This document shows, one piece after another, positions 52,710 to 61,631 of a stretch of DNA of 64,000 bases. Numbering within the stretch: position 1 is the stretch's first letter; each line of letters starts with the position of its first letter. This DNA comes from Paenibacillus herberti (GTDB lineage Bacteria; Bacillota; Bacilli; Paenibacillales; Paenibacillaceae). Location of the stretch: contig NZ_NMUQ01000001.1 of assembly GCF_002233675.1 (NCBI RefSeq), positions 568,680 through 632,679 of the forward strand. Direction: 5' to 3'. The translations under genes were made by a program, and so were the position numbers. Under the pieces are notes generated by a model. The model had not been told where the DNA came from, searched no databases, and was given only the letters and a program-made list of their open reading frames with translations.

Positions 52710-54047
52710 TCACATTAGACTAAGCGCCGCCTGAATACCGCTGGCAGCTGCTTGGGAAAGGGAATGGGTACGGCCGGAGCAATCTCCGATAGCGTATAGG
52801 CCGGGCAGAGCCGTCTGGAAGTTAGAATCGGTTTCCAGGCGCGGAGCATAAAACTTGCTGTCCAAAGCATAGAGCAGCGTGTTCTCATCCACGGGGCAGC
52901 CGAGCAGCAGCTCAAGCGCATCTAGAAATTCAAGTGTTGCCCGGATATAAAGCTCCGGCATTTCCTCCGTAAGCTGCGCCGGATCAGCTTTCAGCGAAGG
53001 CCGGACTGGGTTAGCCTCGAGCGTGAGAGTGGAGGTAGCGCGGCCTGCCCTCAGATCCGCGAGCCGTTGGACAGCAATCCGCTCGCCACCTCGATTTATC
53101 GCTCCGATCATCTCGCGAGCGTACTCGTTAGCCTTCTCTAAACTAGGGAACAGCTGCGGAACGAACAAGCTGAAATTCAGATTGCCGCTTTTGCCCCCTT
53201 GCTCCCGGAAGTTCTGGCCGTCGGCCATCACCAAGCCCTCTTGGTGTTTGCGGATGATGCGGCCGCTTGGATTCATACAGTAGGTGGTCGCGCTGAAGCC
53301 TTCACCGTCATAGCGGAGCTTGGTCTCGAAGGTGTCTTGCAATATTGAATGGAGCTGTCCCCCAGGCATCTCCAAGCGGAGGCCCAGGTCCAGTCGGGTA
53401 ACGCTTGGTTCCAGGCCAAGTGGACGGAGGATGCTGGTCAGCCAGCCGCTGCCGCTGCGTCCGGTTGCCAGAATCAGCTTGTGCGTATCTACATGTTCAC
53501 CACTGACCATGCGCAGCCGATAGCCTTCTCCGTTTCTGGAGATGGACTCGATATTGATTTCAAATCTCATTTCAATGGATGAGGCCAGTGCTTGCTGGAA
53601 TCCATCCAGCACTTTATAGGACAGCTTTGTGCCGAGATGACGGACCGTCGAGGCCAGCAGCTTGAGTCCGCTGTCAGTGGCTCGGCGGGCTAGCTTGTCG
53701 CTATGGGTTCGGTATGGTTCCGCTTCTGCAGCACCGTATAGGCATAGCACCCGGTCGACCTCGCTCATCAGCGTCTGCAGCGCATCGGTCTCGAGCATGG
53801 ACTCCAGCTCACCGCCGAAGTCGCCGGTGAAGTTGTATTTACCCTCGGAGCGTCCGAGGCCGCCGAAGCCGTAATAAGCGGAGCAATCGCTGCAATCGCA
53901 TCTGAAACTTTGCTTACGCAGGCAGCGGGGATCATTCAGTGCTTTACCTTTATCGAGCAGCAGCACACGGCAGCCGCCCTTTTCCATCAATGTATGAGCA
54001 GCAAAGATGCCTCCCACACCGGCACCTATTATCGTTACGTCGTACAA
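52710..54047 (-). CDS. NAD(P)/FAD-dependent oxidoreductase (COG2509-like)
   Basis: A 445-residue flavoprotein. N-terminal dinucleotide fold VTIIGAGVGGIFAAHTL, a cysteine-rich segment CDCSDCSAYYGFGGLGRSEG near residues 49-70, LILATGRSGSGWL in the middle and the C-terminal FAD motif GLYAIGDCSGRT. This pattern fits the uncharacterised FAD-dependent dehydrogenases of COG2509. The reaction is unknown. It is convergent to sigE and stands alone, first of the genes between sigE and sigG. Confidence 0.82.
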   Translation of the reverse strand: MYDVTIIGAGVGGIFAAHTLMEKGGCRVLLLDKGKALNDPRCLRKQSFRCDCSDCSAYYGFGGLGRSEGKYNFTGDFGGELESMLETDALQTLMSEVDRVLCLYGAAEAEPYRTHSDKLARRATDSGLKLLASTVRHLGTKLSYKVLDGFQQALASSIEMRFEINIESISRNGEGYRLRMVSGEHVDTHKLILATGRSGSGWLTSILRPLGLEPSVTRLDLGLRLEMPGGQLHSILQDTFETKLRYDGEGFSATTYCMNPSGRIIRKHQEGLVMADGQNFREQGGKSGNLNFSLFVPQLFPSLEKANEYAREMIGAINRGGERIAVQRLADLRAGRATSTLTLEANPVRPSLKADPAQLTEEMPELYIRATLEFLDALELLLGCPVDENTLLYALDSKFYAPRLETDSNFQTALPGLYAIGDCSGRTHSLSQAAASGIQAALSLM

Positions 54048-54333
54048 AAAAACGTCCTCCTTATCGCTTCCCGCGGTGTACCGTTCTGAAAAGCGGCCAA
54101 GCTTTTGTTATTTTAGCATGCGAGGAAGAAACTGTGGACCTTCGGCAGCTAAAGCACGGTTTTCGGCGCTAATTTTGCATAATTGATTGCACGAAACTTG
54201 CTTCTCAGACGAGGTTTTCAAAAAAATTAGCTGCAGTTTATATTTTGTTTATCTTTTCTCTGGTTGCAGTTTCTTTTTGTCCTTTATTCTATAGAAGCGG
54301 GCAACAAAAAAGGAACGAATGGAGGATGATTTC

Positions 54334-55032
54334 ATGAGGATTGGGCTCATTATCGCCTTAGCTTGTACGCTCTTTTTACAGGGCTGCTCCTCGGAAAATA
54401 GAATTTCTTCACAAAATGAAGGAGGGGAAACGGCAACTATGGATCAACAATTACTCCAGGCTGCAGAACGTAAAGATGCGGCAACACTCGAAAAGTTAAT
54501 TAAAGACGGCGCCAACATCAATGCTCAGGATTCCAAAGGTAGAACGGCTGCAATGATCGCGACCTACAATAACGATATTGCATCGGCCAAAGTTATTCTC
54601 GAGGCAGGTGCTGATGTAAACATTCAAGATGAGATGAAAAACACCCCATTTCTATATGCAGGTGCAGAAGGAAATCTTGAAATTTTAAAACTTACCATTG
54701 CTGCGGGGGCAGACCCGACCATTACGAATCGCTACAACGGAACCGCTTTGATTCCGGCATCGGAGCACGGTTATACGGGTGTTGTGCAGGAGCTGCTGAC
54801 GAACACCAAAATTGATGTGAACCATGTCAATCGTCTTGGCTGGACCGCTTTGATGGAAGCAATTGTGTTAAATAACGGCAATGCCAATCAGCAGGAGACA
54901 GTGCGGCTATTGATCCAGCATGGAGCAGATGTAAATCTGCCCGATGAAGAAGGGGTCACTCCGCTGAAACATGCGCGGCAAAGAGGCTTCGACGAAATCG
55001 TACAGCTATTGGTGCAAGCAGGAGCAAAATAA
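54334..55032 (+). CDS. Ankyrin-repeat lipoprotein
   Basis: A 232-residue protein. The ATG at 54334 follows GGAGG; an ATG at 54319 precedes that site. Lipoprotein signal RIGLIIALACTLFLQGC ends in lipobox LQGC. Residues 40-232 hold about five ankyrin repeats (AQDSKGRTAAMIATYNND, GADVNIQDEMKNTPFLYAG, GADPTITNRYNGTALIPASE, NRLGWTALMEAI, GADVNLPDEEGVTPLKHA). It would be anchored on the outer face of the membrane as a protein-binding scaffold. The partner is unknown. A terminator follows. Confidence 0.85.
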   Translation: MRIGLIIALACTLFLQGCSSENRISSQNEGGETATMDQQLLQAAERKDAATLEKLIKDGANINAQDSKGRTAAMIATYNNDIASAKVILEAGADVNIQDEMKNTPFLYAGAEGNLEILKLTIAAGADPTITNRYNGTALIPASEHGYTGVVQELLTNTKIDVNHVNRLGWTALMEAIVLNNGNANQQETVRLLIQHGADVNLPDEEGVTPLKHARQRGFDEIVQLLVQAGAK

Positions 55033-55037
55033 CGAGG

Positions 55038-55066
55038 AGAGGGGCTAAGCGGCCCCTCTTTTTTAC
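55038..55066 (+). terminator. Terminator after ankyrin gene
   Basis: GAGGGGC pairs with GCCCCTC around a short loop, followed by six T. Confidence 0.88.
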
Positions 55067-55075
55067 ATTTATTAT

Positions 55076-55104
55076 TTGACGGTGAGAAAGATTATCACTA
55101 CAAT
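55076..55104 (+). promoter_or_regulatory. Sigma-A promoter of ABC exporter
   Basis: TTGACG and TACAAT are exactly 17 bp apart. The predicted transcript start is only about 12 bp before the proposed TTG start codon, so the leader is very short. Confidence 0.65.
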
Positions 55105-55122
55105 GGTTTATATAGGTTTTTA

Positions 55123-56880
55123 TTGCATAAATCAAGCAGAAATGCAGAAATGAGTGAAGAGATGCTCCGCCGATTTTTCTCGCATTACAAACCCTACAAG
55201 GGATTGTTTATTCTCGACTTCACTTGTGCCGTTGTCGCCGGCCTCCTGGAGCTGGCATTCCCGCTAGCTGTTAACCGCTTTGTGGATGATCTACTGCCTG
55301 GAGGCGATTGGAGCCTTATCGTTTGGGCTTCCATAGGTTTGTTGGCAGTTTATGTTTTGTCAGCGCTGCTCAATTATATCGTCACCTATTGGGGCCATAT
55401 GCTTGGGATCAATATCGAGACGGACATGCGCCGCAACTTGTTCGCTAAAGTCCAGAAGCTTAGCTTCCGTTTTTTTGACAACAACAAAACAGGCCATCTT
55501 ATCGGCCGTATGACCAATGATCTCAACGACATCGGAGAGCTAGCGCATCACGGGCCAGAGGACGCCTTCATCGCCGTCATGACGCTGATTGGCTCGTTCG
55601 GCCTGATGGCGTATCTCAACCTGGAGCTGGCGATAATCACCTTCGTCATCATTCCCGTGCTGGCATGGATGATCATCTATTTCGGTCAACGCATGAGCCG
55701 TACATACGAGCGAATGTTTGGCAATGTCGGCAATTTCAATGCACGTATCGAAGACAATGTTGGCGGCATCCGTGTTGTTCAATCTTTTGCCAACGAGAAG
55801 CATGAGAACAAGCTGTTTGCCGTTGAAAATCAAAACTATCGTGAAACAAAGCTTGTGGCTTACAAAACGCTGTCTGCAAGTATGACGCTCAACTATATGA
55901 TGATGCGCCTCATTACGATTCTGATTCTGTTGTTCGGTGCCTGGTTCTACATTGATGGCCGCATCGAGATCGGCGAGTTCCTGGCGTTCCTGTTGTTATC
56001 TAATGTGTTTTTCCGTCCCATTGAGAAAATTAATGCGATCATCGAGACCTATCCGCGGGGCATTGCCGGTTTTACCCGTTATTGCGAGATTATGGACACG
56101 GATCCGGACATTAAGGATGCGCCCAACGCAGTGGAGATTGACCGTGTCACGGGCTCGATTGAGTTCAACAACGTCGGTTTCAGCTATGAGTCGGAGCGTC
56201 CCATTTTGCAAAACATCAATTTCACCATTAAGCCAGGGGAGACTGTTGCTTTTGTTGGGCCTTCCGGCGCAGGTAAAACGACCATATGCAGCTTGCTGCC
56301 GCGCTTCTATGATGTAAATGAAGGTTCGATTAAAGTAGACGGTCGTGATATTCGCGATGTCACCGTGGAATCGCTGCGCCGCAATATCGGTATCGTGCAG
56401 CAGGATGTGTTCCTGTTCTCGGGTACGATTCGCGAAAATATCGCCTATGGCGATCTGGATGCGACAGACGAGCAAATCTGGGATGCGGCGCGCCGGGCGT
56501 CGCTCGATGAGCTAATTCGCTCTTTGCCAGAAGGCATGGACACGGTGATCGGCGAGCGTGGCGTGAAGCTGTCTGGAGGACAAAAGCAGCGCATGTCTAT
56601 TGCCCGCATGTTCCTTAAAAATCCGCCGATTCTTATTTTGGATGAGGCGACCTCCGCACTCGACACCGAGACGGAAGCAGCTATTCAGGCTGCGCTTGCG
56701 GAGCTGTCTGTCGGCCGCACAACGCTAGTAATTGCACATCGTCTGAGCACAGTCAGAAACGCTGACCGCATTATGGTCGTCAATACGAGCGGTATTGCCG
56801 AACAGGGTCGTCACCAGGAGCTGATTGCTGCTGGTGGCATTTACAGCCGACTGCATGTTGCTCAAGCAAGCCAGGCTTAA
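55123..56880 (+). CDS. ABC transporter ATP-binding protein/permease (exporter half)
   Basis: A 585-residue half-transporter. Six transmembrane helices occupy about residues 15-310 (LFILDFTCAVVAGLLELAFP, VWASIGLLAVYVLSALLNYI and others) and the ATPase domain the rest, with Walker A GPSGAGKTT near 380, LSGGQKQRMSIAR and Walker B ILILDEATSALD. Family members export lipids, drugs or peptides. The start is uncertain: TTG at 55123 fits the promoter, and ATG at 55150 has no binding site. It stands alone, so it probably works as a homodimer. Confidence 0.88.
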   Translation: MHKSSRNAEMSEEMLRRFFSHYKPYKGLFILDFTCAVVAGLLELAFPLAVNRFVDDLLPGGDWSLIVWASIGLLAVYVLSALLNYIVTYWGHMLGINIETDMRRNLFAKVQKLSFRFFDNNKTGHLIGRMTNDLNDIGELAHHGPEDAFIAVMTLIGSFGLMAYLNLELAIITFVIIPVLAWMIIYFGQRMSRTYERMFGNVGNFNARIEDNVGGIRVVQSFANEKHENKLFAVENQNYRETKLVAYKTLSASMTLNYMMMRLITILILLFGAWFYIDGRIEIGEFLAFLLLSNVFFRPIEKINAIIETYPRGIAGFTRYCEIMDTDPDIKDAPNAVEIDRVTGSIEFNNVGFSYESERPILQNINFTIKPGETVAFVGPSGAGKTTICSLLPRFYDVNEGSIKVDGRDIRDVTVESLRRNIGIVQQDVFLFSGTIRENIAYGDLDATDEQIWDAARRASLDELIRSLPEGMDTVIGERGVKLSGGQKQRMSIARMFLKNPPILILDEATSALDTETEAAIQAALAELSVGRTTLVIAHRLSTVRNADRIMVVNTSGIAEQGRHQELIAAGGIYSRLHVAQASQA

Positions 56881-56897
56881 GCTGCCCCGATTGTTCT

Positions 56898-56935
56898 AAC
56901 CGTTGCAAGTCGTTATCGACTCGCAGCGGTTTTTT
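56898..56935 (+). terminator. Terminator after ABC exporter
   Basis: CCGTTGC and GCAGCGG arms with inner GTCG/CGAC, followed by a T run. Confidence 0.82.
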
Positions 56936-57015
56936 CTTATTTGAGCTTGTCTGCAGCTATCTTGTACACTGGAATGAGAGAGCGCTGAAGTTAAACATTT
57001 GAAGGAGGGTATGTC

Positions 57016-57990
57016 GTGAGCGAGATTAATTGCACCATTCTGGATGACTATCAGCTTGCAGCGAAGAAATATGGAGATTGGAGCCAATTGGAAAAACGTA
57101 TTAAGCTACGTGTACACCATGATCATTATGACTCCGTTGATGAGCTGGTGAAGCTGCTAAAGGACGAGCAGATCATTGTCATCATGCGCGAGCGGACGCC
57201 GTTTCGGGAGGAGTTACTCGTTCGACTGCCGAAGTTGAAGCTGCTTGTGACAACCGGCATGCGTAATGCTTCCGTTGATCTGGTAGCGGCGGAGCGCCTC
57301 GGCATCGCGGTCTGCGGCACGCGTGGGACATCCGAGGCGCCAATTGAGCTGACCTGGGCGCTTATTCTCGGATTAGCCAAGCAGATACGGCACGAGAATG
57401 AGGCTTTGCGCGGCGGCGGCTCTTGGCAGAGCACGGTTGGCAGTGATTTGAATGGCCGCACGCTCGGCTTGCTCGGCCTAGGTAAAATCGGCAGCCGCGT
57501 GGCGGAGATTGGCCGAGTGTTCGGCATGCGTGTCATGGCGTGGAGCCAGAATTTGACGCCGGAGAAGGCTGCTGATGGAGGAGTGGAGCTGGCGTCATCT
57601 AAGGAAGCGCTACTGGAACAGAGTGATTATGTATCAGTCCATCTTGTTTTGAGCGAGCGGACGAGGGGATTGCTCGGTAGAGCAGAGCTGCAGCGGATGA
57701 AATCTTCCGCTTATCTGATCAATACTTCCCGAGCTGGCATCATAGATCAGAAGGCGCTGATCGACCATCTGCAGCAGGAGCGAATCGCCGGCGCCGGTCT
57801 CGATGTGTTCGATACGGAGCCGCTGCCTGCGGATCATCCGTATCGGACTTTGCCCAATGTGCTGGCAACTCCGCATATTGGCTATGTGACGGACAGTAAT
57901 TATAAGCTGTATTTTGCCGATGCGGTCGAGGATATTGCAGCTTGGCTGGATGGGAAGCCAATTCGTCCCGTGCAGCCGTATAAGCAATAA
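57016..57990 (+). CDS. D-2-hydroxyacid dehydrogenase family protein
   Basis: A 324-residue NAD(P)-dependent oxidoreductase of the D-isomer-specific 2-hydroxyacid dehydrogenase family. The dinucleotide-binding fold is LGLLGLGKIGSRVAEIG near residue 150. Catalytic Arg lies in NTSRAGIIDQ, Glu in DVFDTEPLPADHP and His in ATPHIGYVT. It also has TTGMRNASVDL in the substrate domain. GTG start after GAAGGAGGG. The substrate is not evident; the family includes D-lactate, glycerate and phosphoglycerate dehydrogenases. It is a single gene with terminators on both sides. Confidence 0.88.
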   Translation: MSEINCTILDDYQLAAKKYGDWSQLEKRIKLRVHHDHYDSVDELVKLLKDEQIIVIMRERTPFREELLVRLPKLKLLVTTGMRNASVDLVAAERLGIAVCGTRGTSEAPIELTWALILGLAKQIRHENEALRGGGSWQSTVGSDLNGRTLGLLGLGKIGSRVAEIGRVFGMRVMAWSQNLTPEKAADGGVELASSKEALLEQSDYVSVHLVLSERTRGLLGRAELQRMKSSAYLINTSRAGIIDQKALIDHLQQERIAGAGLDVFDTEPLPADHPYRTLPNVLATPHIGYVTDSNYKLYFADAVEDIAAWLDGKPIRPVQPYKQ

Positions 57991-58066
57991 CTTATAAGCG
58001 ATAATTAATTTGAGCGTCCGTAATTTTGATTGTGCGACGGTCATTAAGATGCTTTGTAAATTAAAA

Positions 58067-58104
58067 GTACCTTCCTGACTTTCAGAAGAAAGTCAGGAAG
58101 GTAC
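58067..58104. terminator. Bidirectional terminator, 17-bp perfect stem
   Basis: GTACCTTCCTGACTTTC pairs with its exact complement around AGAA, between the convergent dehydrogenase and deacetylase genes. The flanking T runs are weak. Confidence 0.8.
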
Positions 58105-58117
58105 ATAGTGTGAAAAA

Positions 58118-59434
58118 TTACTTATAAGCTTGGATACCCAACAAAGTTTCCAAATCGACGATTTTATAGCCGTCTTTCTGTAACGCCTCAATAATGTACG
58201 GAAGCGCTTTGACAGTTTCCGATTGTTCCTTCGTAGAGTGCATAAGAATGATGTCTCCGTTTCTTACGTTAGAAACCACATTATTAACGATATTGTCCAT
58301 TTCCTTTTGCGACCAATCCAGCGTGTCTATTGACCAAAGCACAATGGAGTAACCGTCCTGCTTCGCCGCGGATACGACCTTGTCATCTGTTTCGCCGTAT
58401 GGTGTTCGCAACATAGCGGGTGCCTTACCAATAATCTCTTTAATTGCATCTTCGGTTTCTTTCAGTTCGGAATGAATTTGATCCGAATTTTTTTTAGTTA
58501 AATCAACGTGATTGTAACTGTGGCTTAACACCAAATGACCATTTTCATAGGCTCTTTTTACAACATCCGGATATTGTTTGACGTGCTTACCGATAAAGAA
58601 GAAGCTTCCTCTTACCTTATGCTTCTCCAGCGAATCAAGAATAGCCGGCGTTGTCTGATCATCAGGACCGTCGTCAAAAGTTAGGGCGACCCTCTTCTCG
58701 TTGGGACCGTTAAGAAATACGTTGTTTTTATGTGTTTTGGCGAAAGTTTTAGTTCTTTTGCGCCAATCCAGCATAGTCGTCCAAGCCTTTGACGATAACG
58801 CGTTTGATTTCCCCACAATATCCAATACATAATTTTCTTCGGATACATTTTGGACGCTTCCTGCCGAAAATACGGAAGTATGGTCGACCGAATTTGCTCC
58901 TTTTGGGATAATGAATTTTAACTGAATGTCTTGTTTAACGTTGTAAACGTAAATATCGTCCGTTCCGGTTTCGGTTGTTTTGTCAGGGTTGCCAATGGAC
59001 TTTAGGATACTTTCAAGTGTCAGCTTCTGCAGTCGAAGATCGTAAGAACGAGCGTCGAACAACAACCCGCTTGATTGGTTATAGCCAAAGGAAGAAGCAT
59101 ATCCGTTATACGTTACGTACATACCCGATCCGACCGCGTCGACCTTATCTGGTTCTCCCCATTCTTGTCGTACTTGCTTTATTGTATTTCTGCCAACAAT
59201 AAATTCGTTGTCTGCTGCTTTTCCTTCCCGTGCTAAATCCAGCAAAAGTCTTGGGAAATCAACGTCTTCGGAAGGCGTTACTGTCGGAGATGCAGAAGGA
59301 AGCGCTGTAGAAGCAGCTGTAGATGTAGGTGTAGGTTTTGGCGTTGTTGTCTCGTTCGTAGCTCCGCATGCGGATATAATAAGTATCGTGATTGGGAGTA
59401 TAATCCATTTCAAAAAACTCTTGAATTTCTTCAT
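58118..59434 (-). CDS. Lipoprotein with DUF4309-like and polysaccharide deacetylase domains
   Basis: A 438-residue surface lipoprotein. Signal and lipobox IISAC at residues 1-23, a Thr/Pro/Ser-rich linker, a middle domain (about 65-200; NTIKQVRQEWGEPDKVD, YNGYASSFGYNQSSGLLFDA) resembling DUF4309/YjgB, then a NodB deacetylase domain (about 245-438) with TFDDGP, HSYNH, RTPYG, DTLDW and ILMHS, covering all five NodB motifs. It would deacetylate peptidoglycan or a surface polysaccharide. The ATG at 59434 begins the signal peptide; the longer frame to 59503 adds 23 unlikely residues. Confidence 0.85.
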   Translation of the reverse strand: MKKFKSFLKWIILPITILIISACGATNETTTPKPTPTSTAASTALPSASPTVTPSEDVDFPRLLLDLAREGKAADNEFIVGRNTIKQVRQEWGEPDKVDAVGSGMYVTYNGYASSFGYNQSSGLLFDARSYDLRLQKLTLESILKSIGNPDKTTETGTDDIYVYNVKQDIQLKFIIPKGANSVDHTSVFSAGSVQNVSEENYVLDIVGKSNALSSKAWTTMLDWRKRTKTFAKTHKNNVFLNGPNEKRVALTFDDGPDDQTTPAILDSLEKHKVRGSFFFIGKHVKQYPDVVKRAYENGHLVLSHSYNHVDLTKKNSDQIHSELKETEDAIKEIIGKAPAMLRTPYGETDDKVVSAAKQDGYSIVLWSIDTLDWSQKEMDNIVNNVVSNVRNGDIILMHSTKEQSETVKALPYIIEALQKDGYKIVDLETLLGIQAYK

Positions 59435-59600
59435 TTTTAAACTAAATCCCCTTTGTAAGTTGCGATTGTTGTTTTGAATCGCCCTTTTATTGTAGACAAG
59501 CAAATCAGGTTTGAATCGCAGGGCGAATACAGAGCCGAGAAGTTAGGTGGAGGTTTTAACAATATACTATAAATACAGCAATATCCGAAATAAACAACTA

Positions 59601-59646
59601 TTGACAGTTAGGTGTATGAAGGGCATAATACACTTATCAAGTGTAT
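59601..59646 (+). promoter_or_regulatory. Promoter and operator of the GntR-ABC operon
   Basis: TTGACA (59601) and CATAAT (59624) are 17 bp apart. The inverted repeat ATACACTT-ATC-AAGTGTAT (59628-59646) overlaps the end of the -10 and the start site. Extra GTGTAT and ACACACTT half-sites flank it. Confidence 0.75.
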
Positions 59647-59685
59647 GAACTACTTAGTACACACACTTAATAGGCGAGGTGTGAG

Positions 59686-60117
59686 ATGAACAACGAAGAA
59701 TGGCCGGAAGCGGCCTTTGGCAGCCGAGATCCGGTGTATTTGCAGGTGGTCCGCCATTTCAAGGAGCTAATAGCTACTGGTTGGCTGAAAGCCGGGCAGA
59801 CCGTACCGTCCCGGCGTGAACTTGCTTCCCGAATGAAAATTAATCCGAACACGGCGCAGAAAGCCTACAAGGAAATGGAGGAACAGAAATTGATCGTGAC
59901 CGAGGGCAATTCCCCAAGCCGGATTACAAGTGATGCCACGACACTTCGGGCAATCCGTTCCGAGCTGTTAGGCGAGGCGGTGGAGGCGTTTGTGCAGTCC
60001 GTTCGCCGTTTGGAAGCTCCTGTTGATGAGCTAGTGGAGCTGGTGCGTGAGAAATACGAGAGGCATCCGCAGCCGACAGGCGCGGAGTTTGAGAACGGAA
60101 AGGAAGGCGGAGCATGA
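59686..60117 (+). CDS. GntR family regulator, YtrA type
   Basis: A 143-residue regulator. Winged helix (PVYLQVVRHFKELIATGWL, VPSRRELASRMKINPNTAQK, VTEGNSPSRIT) and a short helical C-terminus. First gene of an operon with an ATPase, a permease and a membrane-anchored protein; it overlaps the ATPase start by 4 bp (ATGA). It probably represses the operon at the inverted repeat over its promoter, until a wall- or membrane-active compound is present, as for ytrA. The effector is unknown. Confidence 0.9.
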   Translation: MNNEEWPEAAFGSRDPVYLQVVRHFKELIATGWLKAGQTVPSRRELASRMKINPNTAQKAYKEMEEQKLIVTEGNSPSRITSDATTLRAIRSELLGEAVEAFVQSVRRLEAPVDELVELVREKYERHPQPTGAEFENGKEGGA

Positions 60118-60803
60118 TCGAAGTCAGCGATATTCGCAAAACTTACCGCCGCAAGAAGGTATTGAACGGCGTATCTTTCAAAGCCGAGAAAGGGCAGATT
60201 ACTTGTCTAATCGGTCTTAACGGCGCCGGCAAATCTACTATTCTCAAGGCAATTATGGGACTTACACCGCTGAATGGCGGCAGCATTCGCATCGGCGGTC
60301 AGGTTTTGACGCCGGAAGTATATAACACAATTGCTTTCATCCCGGATCGGCTTACGATGCCGGGCTCGATGAAGCTGCGCGATGGCTTGCAGTTCATGGC
60401 GGACTTTTATCCCCGCTGGAACGCAGAGCGAGCGGAAGATCTGATGAGCTTTTTCCGGCTGGAGCGTGGGGAGCGGATCGGCAGAATGTCCAAGGGCACA
60501 GCGGCAAAGTTCAACCTCGTACTCGGCATGGCGCAGGATGTGGACTATGTGCTGATGGATGAGCCATTTTCCGGAATCGATATGTTCAGCCGTGAGATGA
60601 TTGCCGATGTGTTCACAAGCCAGCTCGTGGAGGATCGGGGCGTACTTATTACAACCCATGAGATCGGCGACATCGAGCATCTGGTTGACCGCGCCGTGCT
60701 GCTGCAGGGGGGTCATGTCATCCGTGATTTCAATTGTGAAGACATGCGCAGCGAGGAAGGCAAGTCGGTCATCGACGTGATGAGGGAGGTTTACCGGACT
60801 TGA
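60114..60803 (+). CDS. ABC transporter ATP-binding protein
   Basis: A 229-residue ATPase with Walker A GLNGAGKST near residue 36, a degenerate signature (MSKGTAAKFNLVLGMA), Walker B YVLMDEPFSGID and H-loop TTHEIGD. Its ATG overlaps the GntR stop, and its stop overlaps the TTG of the permease. It resembles the ATPases of YtrB/YhcG-type exporters controlled by short GntR proteins. Confidence 0.9.
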   Translation: MIEVSDIRKTYRRKKVLNGVSFKAEKGQITCLIGLNGAGKSTILKAIMGLTPLNGGSIRIGGQVLTPEVYNTIAFIPDRLTMPGSMKLRDGLQFMADFYPRWNAERAEDLMSFFRLERGERIGRMSKGTAAKFNLVLGMAQDVDYVLMDEPFSGIDMFSREMIADVFTSQLVEDRGVLITTHEIGDIEHLVDRAVLLQGGHVIRDFNCEDMRSEEGKSVIDVMREVYRT

Positions 60804-61621
60804 AAACGTATTTGAAGCTGGTACATATGGAAATTTACCGGTTCCGTTTCATCCTGGGCGGCTTGATGGCGTTGACAGCTATCGTTCAACTGCTCGGGAC
60901 TCAGATTTTTCTGTCAGACCGTCTGAAAACAATCTACGAATCAGCTGCCCGCGAGGGCAAATCGCTAGGCGCGGAATATAGCTTTCCAATGAGAGAGGTA
61001 TACTCTACTACTGAAGCTTGGATGGTAGTACCGGTCATAATGTGCATTGTGGTGATCAGTCTTTATATTTTCTTGATCTGGTATCGGGACTGGTTCGGCA
61101 AGTCGACGTTTGCTTACCGGCTGCTGATGCTCCCCTACCCAAGGTTCACTCTTTATTTGTCGAAGTTTACCGCTCTTATGGTGTTCATATTCAGCCTGCT
61201 GGCGCTGCAGATTATCATTGTTGTTTTGCAGATGATGTTGTATTTCTTCCGCGTGCCGGAAGAACTGCGGGTCCCGGTGTCACTAGTCGATATAATCCGA
61301 TTTTCGGAAACATTCTTTTACATTCCTCTGCAACTGCAAGAATTTCTGCTTTTGTACGGCTTTGGTTCTGTCTTCGTTCTGCTGATGTTCACGACGGTGC
61401 TGCTGGAACGCAGTTACCGCTTGAAGGGGCTAATTGCTGGGCTGAGTTATACGCTTGTTACCTTTGCGCTGGTTGCTTGGATGTGGTCAATGGCTGAATC
61501 CGATGGATCTTTTCTTTTCCCTTCCGAGCTGCTGCTTGTTACGATCGCACTCATGCTCGGCAATACGGCGTTATCGTTATGGCTTGGCAGATGGCTGCTC
61601 CGTACGAAGGTTATGGTTTGA
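60800..61621 (+). CDS. ABC transporter permease
   Basis: A 273-residue membrane protein with six or so transmembrane helices (FILGGLMALTAIVQLLGTQI, MVVPVIMCIVVISLYIFLIW, LYLSKFTALMVFIFSLLALQ and others). The TTG start overlaps the ATPase stop by 4 bp, so the two are coupled. Together they would form a small exporter or a sensor for membrane-active agents. The substrate is unknown. Confidence 0.82.
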   Translation: MKTYLKLVHMEIYRFRFILGGLMALTAIVQLLGTQIFLSDRLKTIYESAAREGKSLGAEYSFPMREVYSTTEAWMVVPVIMCIVVISLYIFLIWYRDWFGKSTFAYRLLMLPYPRFTLYLSKFTALMVFIFSLLALQIIIVVLQMMLYFFRVPEELRVPVSLVDIIRFSETFFYIPLQLQEFLLLYGFGSVFVLLMFTTVLLERSYRLKGLIAGLSYTLVTFALVAWMWSMAESDGSFLFPSELLLVTIALMLGNTALSLWLGRWLLRTKVMV

Positions 61622-61631
61622 AGGAGGACAT

